Source: Kitasatospora atroaurantiaca
GTDB taxonomy: Bacteria; Actinomycetota; Actinomycetes; Streptomycetales; Streptomycetaceae
Direction of reading: 5' to 3'
NCBI RefSeq assembly: GCF_007828955.1
Contig: NZ_VIVR01000001.1
Coordinates: forward strand, 4,402,001-4,466,000
Length of the DNA stretch: 64,000 bases
Shown here one piece after another: positions 23,634 through 31,545 of the stretch. Position 1 is the stretch's first letter, and each line of letters begins with the position of its first letter. The translations under genes and the position numbers were made by a program. The notes below the pieces were generated by a model. The model did no database searches. It was given only the letters and a program-made list of their open reading frames with translations, and had not been told where the DNA came from.

Positions 23634-24599
23634 ATGACCGACACCACGCTGCCCCCCGTCCTCGTCACCCGTCGGCTCGCCCCGGGCGTGCTGGAGCGGC
23701 TGGCGCCGTCCTGCGCCGTCACCCTGCACGACGACGACCTGCCGATGCCCCGGCCCGAGCTGCTCAAGGCGGTGCAGGGCAAGGCGGCCGCCGTCACCAC
23801 CCTGGACGACGTGGTGGACGGCGAGTTCCTGGACGCGGCCGGTCCGGGCCTGCGGATCGTCGCCAACCATGCAGTCGGCACCCACAACGTGGACCTGGCG
23901 GCCTGCGCCGAGCGTGGGGTGCTGGTCTCCAACACTCCCGGCGTACTGACCGCCGCCACCGCCGACATGGCCTGGGCGCTGCTGCTGGCCGCCACCCGCA
24001 GGCTCGGCGAGGGCGAGCGGTTGCTCCGTTCGGGACGGCCTTGGGCCTGGGCACCCAACTTCCTGCTCGGCCTGGAACTGGCCGGCACTCCGCTGGGCAT
24101 CCTCGGCATGGGCCGGATCGGCCGGGCGGTGGCCCGCCGCGCCGCCGCCTTCGACATGCCCGTCGGCTACCACAACCGCTCCCGGCTGCCCGCCGCCGAG
24201 GAGGACGGCGCCCGCTGGCTGCCGCTGGACGAGCTGCTGGCCCAGTCGCAGGTCCTGGTGGTCGCCTGCCCGCTCTCCGCCGCCACAAGGCACCTGGTCG
24301 ACGCCGACCGGCTGGCCCGGCTCCCGCGCGGGGCCGTGGTGGTGAGCATGACGGCCGGAGTGGTGGACGAGGAGGCGCTGGCCGCCGCCCTCGACTCCGG
24401 CCACCTCTTCGCCGCCGCCGTCGACAACTTCGAGCGCGAGCCGCAGGTGCCGGCCGCCCTGCTGGCCCAGGAGCGCGCCGTCCTGGCCCCGCACCTGGGC
24501 AGCGCCACCGTCCGCACCCGTCAGGCGATGGGCAGCCTGGCCGTCGACAACGTGCTCGCCGTGCTCTCCGGGGAGGAACCGCTCACCCCGGTCAGGTAG
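23634..24599 (+). CDS. D-2-hydroxyacid dehydrogenase family protein lacking the usual catalytic Arg
   Basis: This 321-residue protein resembles glyoxylate/hydroxypyruvate reductases. VSNTPGVLTAATADMAWALL and the NAD-binding LGILGMGRIGRAVARRAAAF are clear, and the catalytic Glu (DNFEREP) and His (LAPHLGSAT) are present. The segment that normally reads N-T-A-R-G-x-V-V-D reads here VVSMTAGVVDEEAL: the substrate-binding Arg is missing and the loop is one residue shorter. Activity may therefore be altered or lost. It overlaps the convergent hydrolase gene by 8 bp at the 3' end. The start ATG 23634 has no strong ribosome binding site. Confidence 0.85.
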   Translation: MTDTTLPPVLVTRRLAPGVLERLAPSCAVTLHDDDLPMPRPELLKAVQGKAAAVTTLDDVVDGEFLDAAGPGLRIVANHAVGTHNVDLAACAERGVLVSNTPGVLTAATADMAWALLLAATRRLGEGERLLRSGRPWAWAPNFLLGLELAGTPLGILGMGRIGRAVARRAAAFDMPVGYHNRSRLPAAEEDGARWLPLDELLAQSQVLVVACPLSAATRHLVDADRLARLPRGAVVVSMTAGVVDEEALAAALDSGHLFAAAVDNFEREPQVPAALLAQERAVLAPHLGSATVRTRQAMGSLAVDNVLAVLSGEEPLTPVR

Positions 24600-25467
24600 C
24601 GGACCCGGCAGCCCACTTGAGAGCCTCGGTCATCACCTTGAAGGCGCCGAAGTGGGCGGCTCCGGGCTCCAGGTAGAGCTCGGCACCCGGGATGTGGTCG
24701 GCCAGCCAGCGGGAGTGGTCGACGGGGGAGAACTGGTCGTCGGCGCCGTGCCAGAGCCGGGTGGGGACGGCGATGTCCTCGACCTTGAAGCCCCAGTTGG
24801 TGGTGAAGGCCAGCACGTCGTCGATCCAGCCGTCCGCGCCGTACCGGAACGCCTCCCGGTAGGTGCTCAGCAGCATCCGGCGGAGGCCGGAGTCGGTGAC
24901 CAGTGTCCGGTCGGTGGGCGGGAGTTCGGGCACCAGGTCCTTGATCAGGCTGACCGGGTCGTCCTTGATCTGCCGGGAGCGGAACTGGAAGCTGTCGGCG
25001 AAGTGGTGCAGCCCGCGCTCGACCTCGCTGTACTCACGGACGTTGGACGGCGTCATTCCGCCGTACCAGTCCAGGCCGTCGGCGTCCCGTGGCGCCAGGC
25101 TGACCAGCGCGGCGACCCGGCTCACCCGGCCGTGCAGCAGGGCCGCACAGGCCAGGGCGTGCGGCCCGCCGCCGGAGCGGCCGAGGACGGCGAAGTCGTC
25201 CAGCCCCAGCGCGTCGGCGATCGCCTCGACGTCGGCGACCGCCGAGCTGACCCGGCGGCCGGGCAGCCGGGCGGAGTCCCCGTACCCGGGACGGTCGAAG
25301 GCGATCAGCCTGACGCCGAGCCGGTAGAGCACGGAGCTGCGCGGGTTGGGGCCGACCCGGCTGCCCGGGGTGCCGTGCAGCAGGAAGACCGGTCTGCCGT
25401 GCGGATCCCCGAGCGTGTCGACAGCCAGAGTGCGGCCCCCGGCCACCTCGACGCGTCGATGCGACAC
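24592..25467 (-). CDS. Alpha/beta-fold hydrolase
   Basis: This 291-residue cytoplasmic protein has the nucleophile elbow VLGRSGGGPHALA (Ser near residue 97), the oxyanion loop LLHGTPGSRVGPNP, and a late His in EPGAAHFGAF. DGWIDDVLAFTTNWGFKVED precedes the acid region LWHGADDQFSP. It resembles broad proline-iminopeptidase/esterase-like hydrolases, and the substrate cannot be named. An excellent AAGGAGG lies seven bases before GTG 25467. The DUF4231-like gene is 30 bp upstream, so the two are likely one operon. Confidence 0.85.
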   Translation of the reverse strand: MSHRRVEVAGGRTLAVDTLGDPHGRPVFLLHGTPGSRVGPNPRSSVLYRLGVRLIAFDRPGYGDSARLPGRRVSSAVADVEAIADALGLDDFAVLGRSGGGPHALACAALLHGRVSRVAALVSLAPRDADGLDWYGGMTPSNVREYSEVERGLHHFADSFQFRSRQIKDDPVSLIKDLVPELPPTDRTLVTDSGLRRMLLSTYREAFRYGADGWIDDVLAFTTNWGFKVEDIAVPTRLWHGADDQFSPVDHSRWLADHIPGAELYLEPGAAHFGAFKVMTEALKWAAGSAT

Positions 25468-25497
25468 TCGGTACCTCCTTGTTCGGGGATGGGGGGA

Positions 25498-26496
25498 CTA
25501 GCTGGGCACGTCCAGGCTGCGCACCTCGCGGCGGGCCTGCCAGGTGGTGTGCTCGCGGGAGATGGCGTCCTCGGCGTCCCGTGCCAGCCGGGCCCAGGTC
25601 TCCTCGGCGTCCGTGGACTCCACCTCCAGCTGCCCCAGCTGGACGTCGATGACGGCCAGTTCGGAGGCGGCCAGCGAGTACGCGGCGGCCTGCGGGCGGT
25701 ACTGGCGCAGCTGCGCCCAGGCCGAGATCGAGGCCGCGACGGCGGAGACGGTGCCGAGCGCGTCGTAGCTGAAGTAGTCCAGTGCGCGCATGACGGCCAG
25801 CGCCAGCCCGAGCAGGGGCAGCGCGATGCCGAGCAGGCTCGCCCAGCGGCTGGCGTTGGCGCAGTGCCGGGCCTTGTTCCGGTACCACTCGCGCTGGGTG
25901 CGCACCCGCTCCCGCAGGTACACGTCGCGGCGCACCGCGAGGGGTTGGTCGCGCAACTGCCGCATGGTCTCGGTGATCTGCGGGTGGTGCGCCGGCCGCC
26001 CGGCCAACGGGCCCTGCCAGGAGCGCAGTTCGTCCTGCACGCGGTTGAGCTGCGGAATCGCCCGGCTGGTGCCGAACTGGCCGAGAATGCCCCCCAGTTG
26101 GACGTCGTAGAGCCGCTCGGCGTCCGGCAGGGTCTTCGGCGGCGGCTGGTAGGCGTCGGCCCGGACGGCGTACTTCCAGGACAGTGTCTTGACCGACTCG
26201 GCCGCCGCCCGGCCCTCGTACCAGAGGCCCTGCGGGTTCTGCCGGCTGGTCACCGCCGCGAGGCCGACCGTACAGAGGTAGGCGAAGGCCGCCACCCAGG
26301 CCCAGACGTTGCCGTCGGCTGACCCGGCCGCGGCGGCCGCCACCAGCAGCAGCAGCTCCCAGCGGGAGAGCGCGATGGAGCGGCGCTGCCCCTGCAGGGA
26401 GGAGGAGTCGGCTGTCCAGAACAGCTCGGGCAGCAGCTCGTCCTCCCGTACCCAGCCCATCGAACGACCTGCCCCCGCCGCCATGTCGGCCCCCAC
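25498..26496 (-). CDS. DUF4231-like two-helix membrane protein (SLATT-type)
   Basis: This protein has up to 332 residues and two hydrophobic hairpins: SRWELLLLVAAAAAGSADGN to about residue 80, and LLGIALPLLGLALAVMRAL with the following ALGTVSAVAASISAWAQLR. Between and after them are long charged helices. This matches DUF4231/SLATT-type proteins, a group proposed by others to act as pore-forming effectors or sensors in bacterial conflict systems; that role is not shown here. The start is uncertain: GTG 26496, ATG 26484 and ATG 26460 are in frame, and none has a decisive ribosome binding site. The hydrolase follows 30 bp downstream. Confidence 0.6.
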   Translation of the reverse strand: MGADMAAGAGRSMGWVREDELLPELFWTADSSSLQGQRRSIALSRWELLLLVAAAAAGSADGNVWAWVAAFAYLCTVGLAAVTSRQNPQGLWYEGRAAAESVKTLSWKYAVRADAYQPPPKTLPDAERLYDVQLGGILGQFGTSRAIPQLNRVQDELRSWQGPLAGRPAHHPQITETMRQLRDQPLAVRRDVYLRERVRTQREWYRNKARHCANASRWASLLGIALPLLGLALAVMRALDYFSYDALGTVSAVAASISAWAQLRQYRPQAAAYSLAASELAVIDVQLGQLEVESTDAEETWARLARDAEDAISREHTTWQARREVRSLDVPS

Positions 26497-26612
26497 CGTC
26501 TCAGTGTCCCCAGCAGGTACGTACTGCCCCGAGCGGTGGGCGGGTACGCCTGGTGTCCGGCCAGTATGCGTGCCAACTCCCGTTCGGGACAGGGGACGTG
26601 ACCGGGAGCTCG

Positions 26613-27362
26613 TCAGAAGGTGTAGAAGATCCGCTCCGCGTTGTCGGCCATCGCCTTGGCGTTCCAGTCGGTGCCGCCGTCGACGTTGCCCGAACGGAAC
26701 AGCGGGGGAGTGACGCCTTGGTCGGCCAGCCGGCCGACGGCCGAGGCCACCACGGCCTGCATCACTGCGCTGGTGACGATGGTGGAGACCGAGCCGAAGG
26801 TGGTCTCGGCACCCGGATGCGTGAGCTCGCCGTCGCCGACCGCGATCTTGCTGTCCAGCACCACGTCGCAGTGGTCCTTGAGGTACGTGCCGGAGGGGTG
26901 CTGGGAGGTCACCTCCCCCGGATAGGCGAGCGAGGTCACCCCGACCACGTGCAGACCCCGGGCCCTGGCGTGCTGGGCCAGCTCGACCGGCATGACCTGG
27001 CGGCCGGAGAGCGAGATCACGAAGAGCAGGTCACCGGCCTGCGCCGGGGTGAGGTCCAGGGTGGCGGTGGCCAGGCCGGAGACCCGCTCCAGCGCGCTGC
27101 CGAGCGGGGCGGGCATCACGTTGACGCCGGTCATCCCCGGGACGTTCAGCAGATTGATCACCACCAGGCCGCCGGCCCGGTAGACCACGTCCTGGGCGGC
27201 CAGCGAGGAGTGCCCGGCGCCGAAGGTGAAGATCCGCCGCCCCCGGGCGACGGCCTCGGCCAGCAGCTCGGCGGCCCGCTCGATGTTCGCGGCCTCCTCC
27301 GTCCGGATCCGCTGGAGGTGGGCCACTGCGGCGTCGAAGTACCGCCCGACCAGGTCGCTCAT
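26613..27362 (-). CDS. SIS-domain phosphosugar-binding protein (UPF0309 type)
   Basis: This 249-residue protein consists of one sugar isomerase (SIS) fold. GRRIFTFGAGHSSLAAQDVV carries the phosphosugar-binding serine motif, and LLFVISLSGRQVMPVELAQ is the second phosphate-contact segment. I moved the start to ATG 27362, which has GGAG before it and matches UPF0309 members (MSDLVGRYFDAAV); the 15 upstream in-frame codons look untranslated. SIS proteins isomerise sugar phosphates or sense them. The precise ligand is unknown. In S. coelicolor a UPF0309 gene also neighbours dmdR1, as far as I recall. Confidence 0.85.
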   Translation of the reverse strand: MSDLVGRYFDAAVAHLQRIRTEEAANIERAAELLAEAVARGRRIFTFGAGHSSLAAQDVVYRAGGLVVINLLNVPGMTGVNVMPAPLGSALERVSGLATATLDLTPAQAGDLLFVISLSGRQVMPVELAQHARARGLHVVGVTSLAYPGEVTSQHPSGTYLKDHCDVVLDSKIAVGDGELTHPGAETTFGSVSTIVTSAVMQAVVASAVGRLADQGVTPPLFRSGNVDGGTDWNAKAMADNAERIFYTF

Positions 27363-27558
27363 CAGATCTCCGTACCGCGCTGGGAGGCCTGGTGGTCCAG
27401 ACCGCAATGGAGAAAGCTACGGTCAGCACCGTCCTGCCTGGGGTGGGCGTCTGTCAACAGGGACAAAAAGCCCCGAGCGACAGGCCCGTGCGGCTCCGGT
27501 TGTCGGTGCGGTAGGTCAGAATTGGCGGTGAGGACACCGAGGAACGGAGCCAGCTGCG

Positions 27559-28251
27559 ATGTCTGGGCTGATCGACACCACTGAGATGTACCTTCGCACC
27601 ATCCTGGAGCTGGAGGAAGAAGGCATCACCCCGATGCGTGCCCGGATCGCGGAGCGCCTCGAACAGAGCGGTCCCACGGTCAGCCAGACCGTCGGCCGGA
27701 TGGAGCGCGACGGCCTGCTCCGGGTCGCGGGCGACCGGCACCTCGAGCTCACCGAGGAGGGCCGACGGCTCGCCGTCCGGGTGATGCGCAAGCACCGCAT
27801 CGCCGAGTGCCTGCTGGTCGACGTCATCGGCCTGGAGTGGGAGCAGGTCCACGAGGAGGCCTGTCGGTGGGAGCACGTGATGAGCGAGACGGTCGAGCGC
27901 AAGGTGCTCGCCATGCTCGGCCACCCGACCCAGTCCCCGTACGGCAACCCGATCCCGGGCCTGGACGAGCTGGGCGACACCAAGGCCGAGGGCGAGGGCT
28001 TCGACTCCGCCCTGGTCACGCTGGACGCACTGCGGCCGGGTGACGGCGGCACCAGCGTGGTGGTCCGCCGGATCGGCGAGCCGATCCAGACCGACGAGCA
28101 CCTGATGCGTACGCTGCGCCGGGCCGGTGTCCGCCCGGGTGCGACGGTTCGGGTCGCGGTCGGGGTGGGCGGTGTCCTGGTCGGCACCGGTGACGACGCG
28201 GCCGAGCTGGAGAAGGACATCGCGGCGCACGTCTTCGTCGCCCAGGCCTGA
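27559..28251 (+). CDS. dmdR1: Iron-dependent repressor of the DtxR family
   Basis: This 230-residue protein carries the DtxR layout: a winged helix-turn-helix from the N-terminus (MYLRTILELEEEGITPMRAR, then SGPTVSQTVGRMERDGLL), a dimerisation and metal-binding domain with RKHRIAECLLVDVIG and EEACRWEHVMS supplying His, Glu and Cys ligands, and a C-terminal SH3-like domain. It should repress siderophore and iron-uptake genes when Fe(II) is plentiful. Position beside the UPF0309 gene supports the DmdR1 assignment over DmdR2. A strong hairpin follows the stop. The complementary strand is open across the gene; see the adm-like finding. Confidence 0.9.
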   Translation: MSGLIDTTEMYLRTILELEEEGITPMRARIAERLEQSGPTVSQTVGRMERDGLLRVAGDRHLELTEEGRRLAVRVMRKHRIAECLLVDVIGLEWEQVHEEACRWEHVMSETVERKVLAMLGHPTQSPYGNPIPGLDELGDTKAEGEGFDSALVTLDALRPGDGGTSVVVRRIGEPIQTDEHLMRTLRRAGVRPGATVRVAVGVGGVLVGTGDDAAELEKDIAAHVFVAQA

Positions 28252-28269
28252 CCTTGTCCGGACAGCTTG

Positions 28270-28301
28270 AGGGCCCGGTGCATCCCCATGCACCGGGCCC
28301 T
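28270..28301. terminator. Perfect 14-bp stem terminator after dmdR1
   Basis: AGGGCCCGGTGCAT (28270-28283), loop CCCC, then ATGCACCGGGCCCT (28288-28301), 19 bp after the stop codon. Confidence 0.9.
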
Positions 28302-28774
28302 GCCACTCCTCCCCGCTCCCCTCCGGTCCCTCCCTGATCCCTCCCCGGTCCCCCTGGTCCCCCACTCCGTGCCACCCGGCCACCCCGAGCGCGGCCGGTG
28401 CCACGGCCCCCCGCGTCCCCCCACACCCCCCCGGTCCCGCCGGCCACACTCGGCTTCCCCGTCCGAGCGCCCTCCCGGCCGTCCCCCGGTCCTTTCGCCC
28501 CCTCTGCCGCCGCTCCTCCCGTCTCGTCCGTACCGCCCCTCTCGCTGGAATTTCTCCCCTCGGCAGATCGCGGCAATCCTTGAGCGTTGTCACTCGTACG
28601 AGGGGCTTTCCGCGTTGACGATCGGGTACACCGATCTCTTATCCGTACATGCGTCTGACGGACCCCGTCTCCGGTGGGAGACAAGGCCCGTCAGATGCGC
28701 GCGGGGTCTCGCGCGGAGCACACCCTCACCCGATAGGCGTAGGGCGGCCGTCGGTGGAGCCTGCTGAGGTGCCG
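28302..28774. other. Gene-poor 470-bp spacer, C-rich on the plus strand
   Basis: The left half is an almost pure pyrimidine/C-rich run with many CCCC blocks. Overlapping open frames exist on both strands, but their composition follows the bias and I support none of them as genes. The right half, near TTGACGATCGGGTACACC at about 28615, is less biased and may hold a promoter, though no good -10 is visible. Confidence 0.6.
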
Positions 28775-29470
28775 TCAACGCACCGCCGCGGGCTGGGACT
28801 GCGGGGTCCGGACGGAGGGTGCCTCGCGGCCGCAGGCGTACGCCAGCGGGTTGATCAGCTCCGCGGCGTCCGGCAGCCAGCGGTTCAGCGCGGACGGCGG
28901 CCGGGCCCACTGGGCGAAGCTGTACGGGCCGACCCGGGACGGCGGCGCGACGATCCAGTCGCCCTCGCCGCGGGCCACCAGGTCGAGCCGGCCGGGCGCC
29001 CAGCCGAGCTTGCGCAGCATCTCCGGGAGCTTGGTCAACACCCCGGGCAGCACCAGGAAGAGCAGCCGCCGCCCGACCTGACCGGCGGCAGCGGGGACGG
29101 CCACCACCGGGCCGAGCTGAAGCCCCATCCGCTCCATCCGGGCCAGCGCCAGGCAGCCCGCCACCTCCGGGACGTCCAGCACGTCGAAGGAACGGCCGGT
29201 CGGCAGCAGGATCGAGGCCTCCGGATTCTCCGTCCACCAGCGCCGCACCACACCGGGGCCGGCGCTCGCCCTACGGCGCCAGTCCTCGCTGGTGGGGTGA
29301 GCGCCCGGCATCCGGCAGTCCGGATCGCCGCAGGAGCAGCGGGTCGGGCCGTCGCCCTCGATCAGCCATGTGCCGGGGGCGACTTCCCAGTGACGGTCCT
29401 CTGCGTAACTGACGGCTTCGATGAGAAGCGGGGGCAGGCCCTGCTCGGGGGCTCCTGGGGTGTCTTCCAC
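28775..29470 (-). CDS. Primase/polymerase-domain protein (N-terminal prim-pol type)
   Basis: This 231-residue protein is of the streptomycete class annotated as bifunctional DNA primase/polymerase. Near the N-terminus is CSCGDPDCRMPGAHP, a cysteine-rich segment followed by the family's WRRR...WWTENPEAS pattern. GRSFDVLDVPEVAGCLAL corresponds to the strand that usually carries catalytic acidic residues; here only one Asp in the FDVLDVPE segment is evident, so catalysis is uncertain. It lacks a helicase domain and stands alone, unlike replication primases of plasmids. It diverges from the TPR regulator at 29930 across repeat copy D. Confidence 0.75.
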   Translation of the reverse strand: MEDTPGAPEQGLPPLLIEAVSYAEDRHWEVAPGTWLIEGDGPTRCSCGDPDCRMPGAHPTSEDWRRRASAGPGVVRRWWTENPEASILLPTGRSFDVLDVPEVAGCLALARMERMGLQLGPVVAVPAAAGQVGRRLLFLVLPGVLTKLPEMLRKLGWAPGRLDLVARGEGDWIVAPPSRVGPYSFAQWARPPSALNRWLPDAAELINPLAYACGREAPSVRTPQSQPAAVR

Positions 29471-29570
29471 GTGCTGCTCAACTACCGTCGGTGAACAGAG
29501 TTACGGCCTCCGGCGGGGGAACCGTACGCACTCGGGTGCCCCCAGCGCGCGGGGAAACCGAACGCACACG

Positions 29571-29680
29571 GGCAACCACAACAGGGGCGCGGGGAACTGC
29601 GCGATCAACCGTGCACCTACGTCGTGCCTTGGTCGCGCACGCAGTTGATCAAACAGAGCCCCGCGCCCCTGTAGGTACCC
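29571..29680. repeat. Dispersed palindromic repeat, copy D (variant core)
   Basis: Outer arms ACAGGGGCGCGGGG (29581-29594) and CCCCGCGCCCCTGT (29659-29672), with inner arms GATCAAC (29603-29609) and GTTGATC (29644-29650). The loop differs completely from other copies. It lies in the 459-bp gap between the divergent prim-pol gene and the TPR regulator, an unusual place for this family. A partial extra arm (GCGCGGGGAAACCG) sits just upstream at about 29547; otherwise I see no gene in the gap. Confidence 0.8.
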
Positions 29681-29929
29681 GACTGCACACGGTTCTGGGG
29701 CCGCCCATGTGCGTTCGGTACTGCTGTTGGGGGCGCTACCGGCGCAGGCGGGGGCGCACGGGGGCATTTGGCAGGGCGCGTGGGGGGTCGGGTCGTCACC
29801 GTGGGTATCCCGCTGGTGTTGCTGATCGCTAACCTTGGGTCAGAAGCCTTAACCGGTCGGCACGTCGGCACCAGAGCAGCAGAATCGTCGCCCGCCGGTC
29901 AGGGCCGGGGGCGTGGGGAGGCGAAGCCC

Positions 29930-31306
29930 ATGGCCGCGAGACCACTCGTCGCACGACAGCCCAACGAGCGTTTGCAGCAGCTGATCCAGGAGGCGAGCTG
30001 CTCGAACGCGGGCCTCGCCCGCCGGGTGAACCTCTGCGGTGCCGAGCACGGGCTCGACCTGCGCTACGACAAGACCTCCGTCGCCCGCTGGCTGCGCGGC
30101 CAACAGCCGCGCGGACAGGCGCCGGCGGTGATCGCCGAGGCGCTCGGCCGCAAACTCGGCCGCGGTGTGACGGTCGACGAGATCGGCATGGCCGACGGCA
30201 AGAACCTCAGCTCCGGCGTGGGCCTGCAGTTCGCCGCCACCCTCAGCGGGGCCCTGGACCAGGTCTGCGAGCTCTGGCGCAGCGACGTCGGCCGCCGCGA
30301 GTTCCTGGCCGGTGCCACCGTCGCGGCCTCCGCCCTGGTCGAGCCCAGCCGGGACTGGCTGATCACCCCGCCCGACCCGGTGGTGGCCCGCACCGGCGGG
30401 CCCAAGGTCGGTCTCGCCGACGTGGCGGCGATCCGTGCCACCACCCAGATGCTGGTCGAGCTGGACCACCGCTTCGGCAGCGGGCACGTCCGCCCGGTCG
30501 TGGTGCACTACCTCAACAGCGTGGTCTCCGGGCTGCTCAGCGGTGCGTACCGGGAGGAGACGGGTCGTCAGCTCTTCGGGGCCGTCGCCCGGCTCACGGA
30601 GCTGGCCGGGTACATGGCGGTGGACACCGGACAGCCCGGCCTGGCGCAGCGGTACTACATCCAGGCGCTGCGCCTGGCCCAGGCGGCGGACGACCGCGGG
30701 TACGGCGGTTATGTGCTGGCCGCCTCGATGAGCCACCTGGCGGCGACGCTGGGCAACCCGCGGGAGATCGCCCAGCTGGCCAGGGCCGCCCAGGAGGGCG
30801 CCCGCGCGGTGGCCACCCCGACCGCGATGGCGATGTTCTACGCGGCGGAGGCCCGCGGCCACGCGCTGCTGGGCGACGCCCGCTCCTGCGAGGCGGTCGC
30901 GGCCAAGGCGCTGGCGGCGATGGAGCAGCGCAAGCCGGAGGACGACCCGGACTGGATCGTCCACTTCGACGAGGCCTATCTGGCCGACGAGTTGGCGCAC
31001 TGCCACCGGGATCTGGAGCAGGCGGTGCAGGCCGAGCGGTACGCCCGTACGGCACTCGAGCTGCACCCGCCGACGAGGGTGCGGCGGCGCGCGGTGGACT
31101 TGGTACTGCTGGCGACGGCCCAGCTGCAGCAGCGTGACGTCGAGCGGGCCTGTGAGACCGGTGCGCAGGCGGTGCGGCTGCTCAGCGGGCTGCGGTCCAA
31201 CCGGGGCGTGGAGTACCTGGACGAATTCCGCCGCAGGCTGGAGCCGTACCGGGACCACCGGGTGGTGCGGGAGTTCCAGGCACGGGCGGAGGTGGAGGCT
31301 GCGTGA
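29930..31306 (+). CDS. NsdA-like TPR regulatory protein
   Basis: This 458-residue protein has an N-terminal helix-turn-helix-like region (NERLQQLIQEASCSNAGLAR, then YDKTSVARWLRGQQPRGQAP), a central segment RREFLAGATVAASALV reminiscent of a Tat-like sequence but internal, and a C-terminal half of tetratricopeptide-like helices. This arrangement is seen in NsdA/NsdB-type proteins that influence sporulation and antibiotic production in Streptomyces (family knowledge). Start ATG 29930 follows GGGGAGGCG; a longer frame from 29768 overlaps unconserved sequence. Its targets are unknown. Confidence 0.75.
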   Translation: MAARPLVARQPNERLQQLIQEASCSNAGLARRVNLCGAEHGLDLRYDKTSVARWLRGQQPRGQAPAVIAEALGRKLGRGVTVDEIGMADGKNLSSGVGLQFAATLSGALDQVCELWRSDVGRREFLAGATVAASALVEPSRDWLITPPDPVVARTGGPKVGLADVAAIRATTQMLVELDHRFGSGHVRPVVVHYLNSVVSGLLSGAYREETGRQLFGAVARLTELAGYMAVDTGQPGLAQRYYIQALRLAQAADDRGYGGYVLAASMSHLAATLGNPREIAQLARAAQEGARAVATPTAMAMFYAAEARGHALLGDARSCEAVAAKALAAMEQRKPEDDPDWIVHFDEAYLADELAHCHRDLEQAVQAERYARTALELHPPTRVRRRAVDLVLLATAQLQQRDVERACETGAQAVRLLSGLRSNRGVEYLDEFRRRLEPYRDHRVVREFQARAEVEAA

Positions 31307-31470
31307 GAGATCTCCGGCCCGCGTAGTCACCTGTACCGGTGAACCGGTAGCGTGGGCGCGATATATCGGCGTCACTGCGTTACCGAGGTTGCCGAGCAGT
31401 AGTGGTCCGCCGTCAACGAGCGCGCGGAAGAACCGAGGAAGGCCCGGGTGCGGACACGGGAGAGACAGCT

Positions 31471-31491
31471 CGGACGGCCTGGGGCCGTCCG
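31471..31491. promoter_or_regulatory. Leader hairpin upstream of the Q/P-rich membrane protein
   Basis: CGGACGGCC (31471-31479), TGG, GGCCGTCCG (31483-31491). It lies 55 bp before the TTG start at 31546 and could be a terminator for the preceding gene or a leader structure. Confidence 0.5.
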
Positions 31492-31545
31492 GTGGCTGTC
31501 GGTTGCCCTCGCACGTCCGGTGCCGAGCACAGGTGAGGAATCGCG

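Noticed and set aside
19226..24157. A 1,643-codon minus-strand frame opposite fxsC, fxsT and the dehydrogenase
   Set aside because: Its length comes from lack of stops in high-GC antisense sequence. It crosses three real genes and repeat copy C.
28267..28767. Plus-strand open frame of 166 codons after dmdR1
   Set aside because: It is Pro/Arg/Ser-rich translation of a C-rich run and starts inside the dmdR1 terminator.
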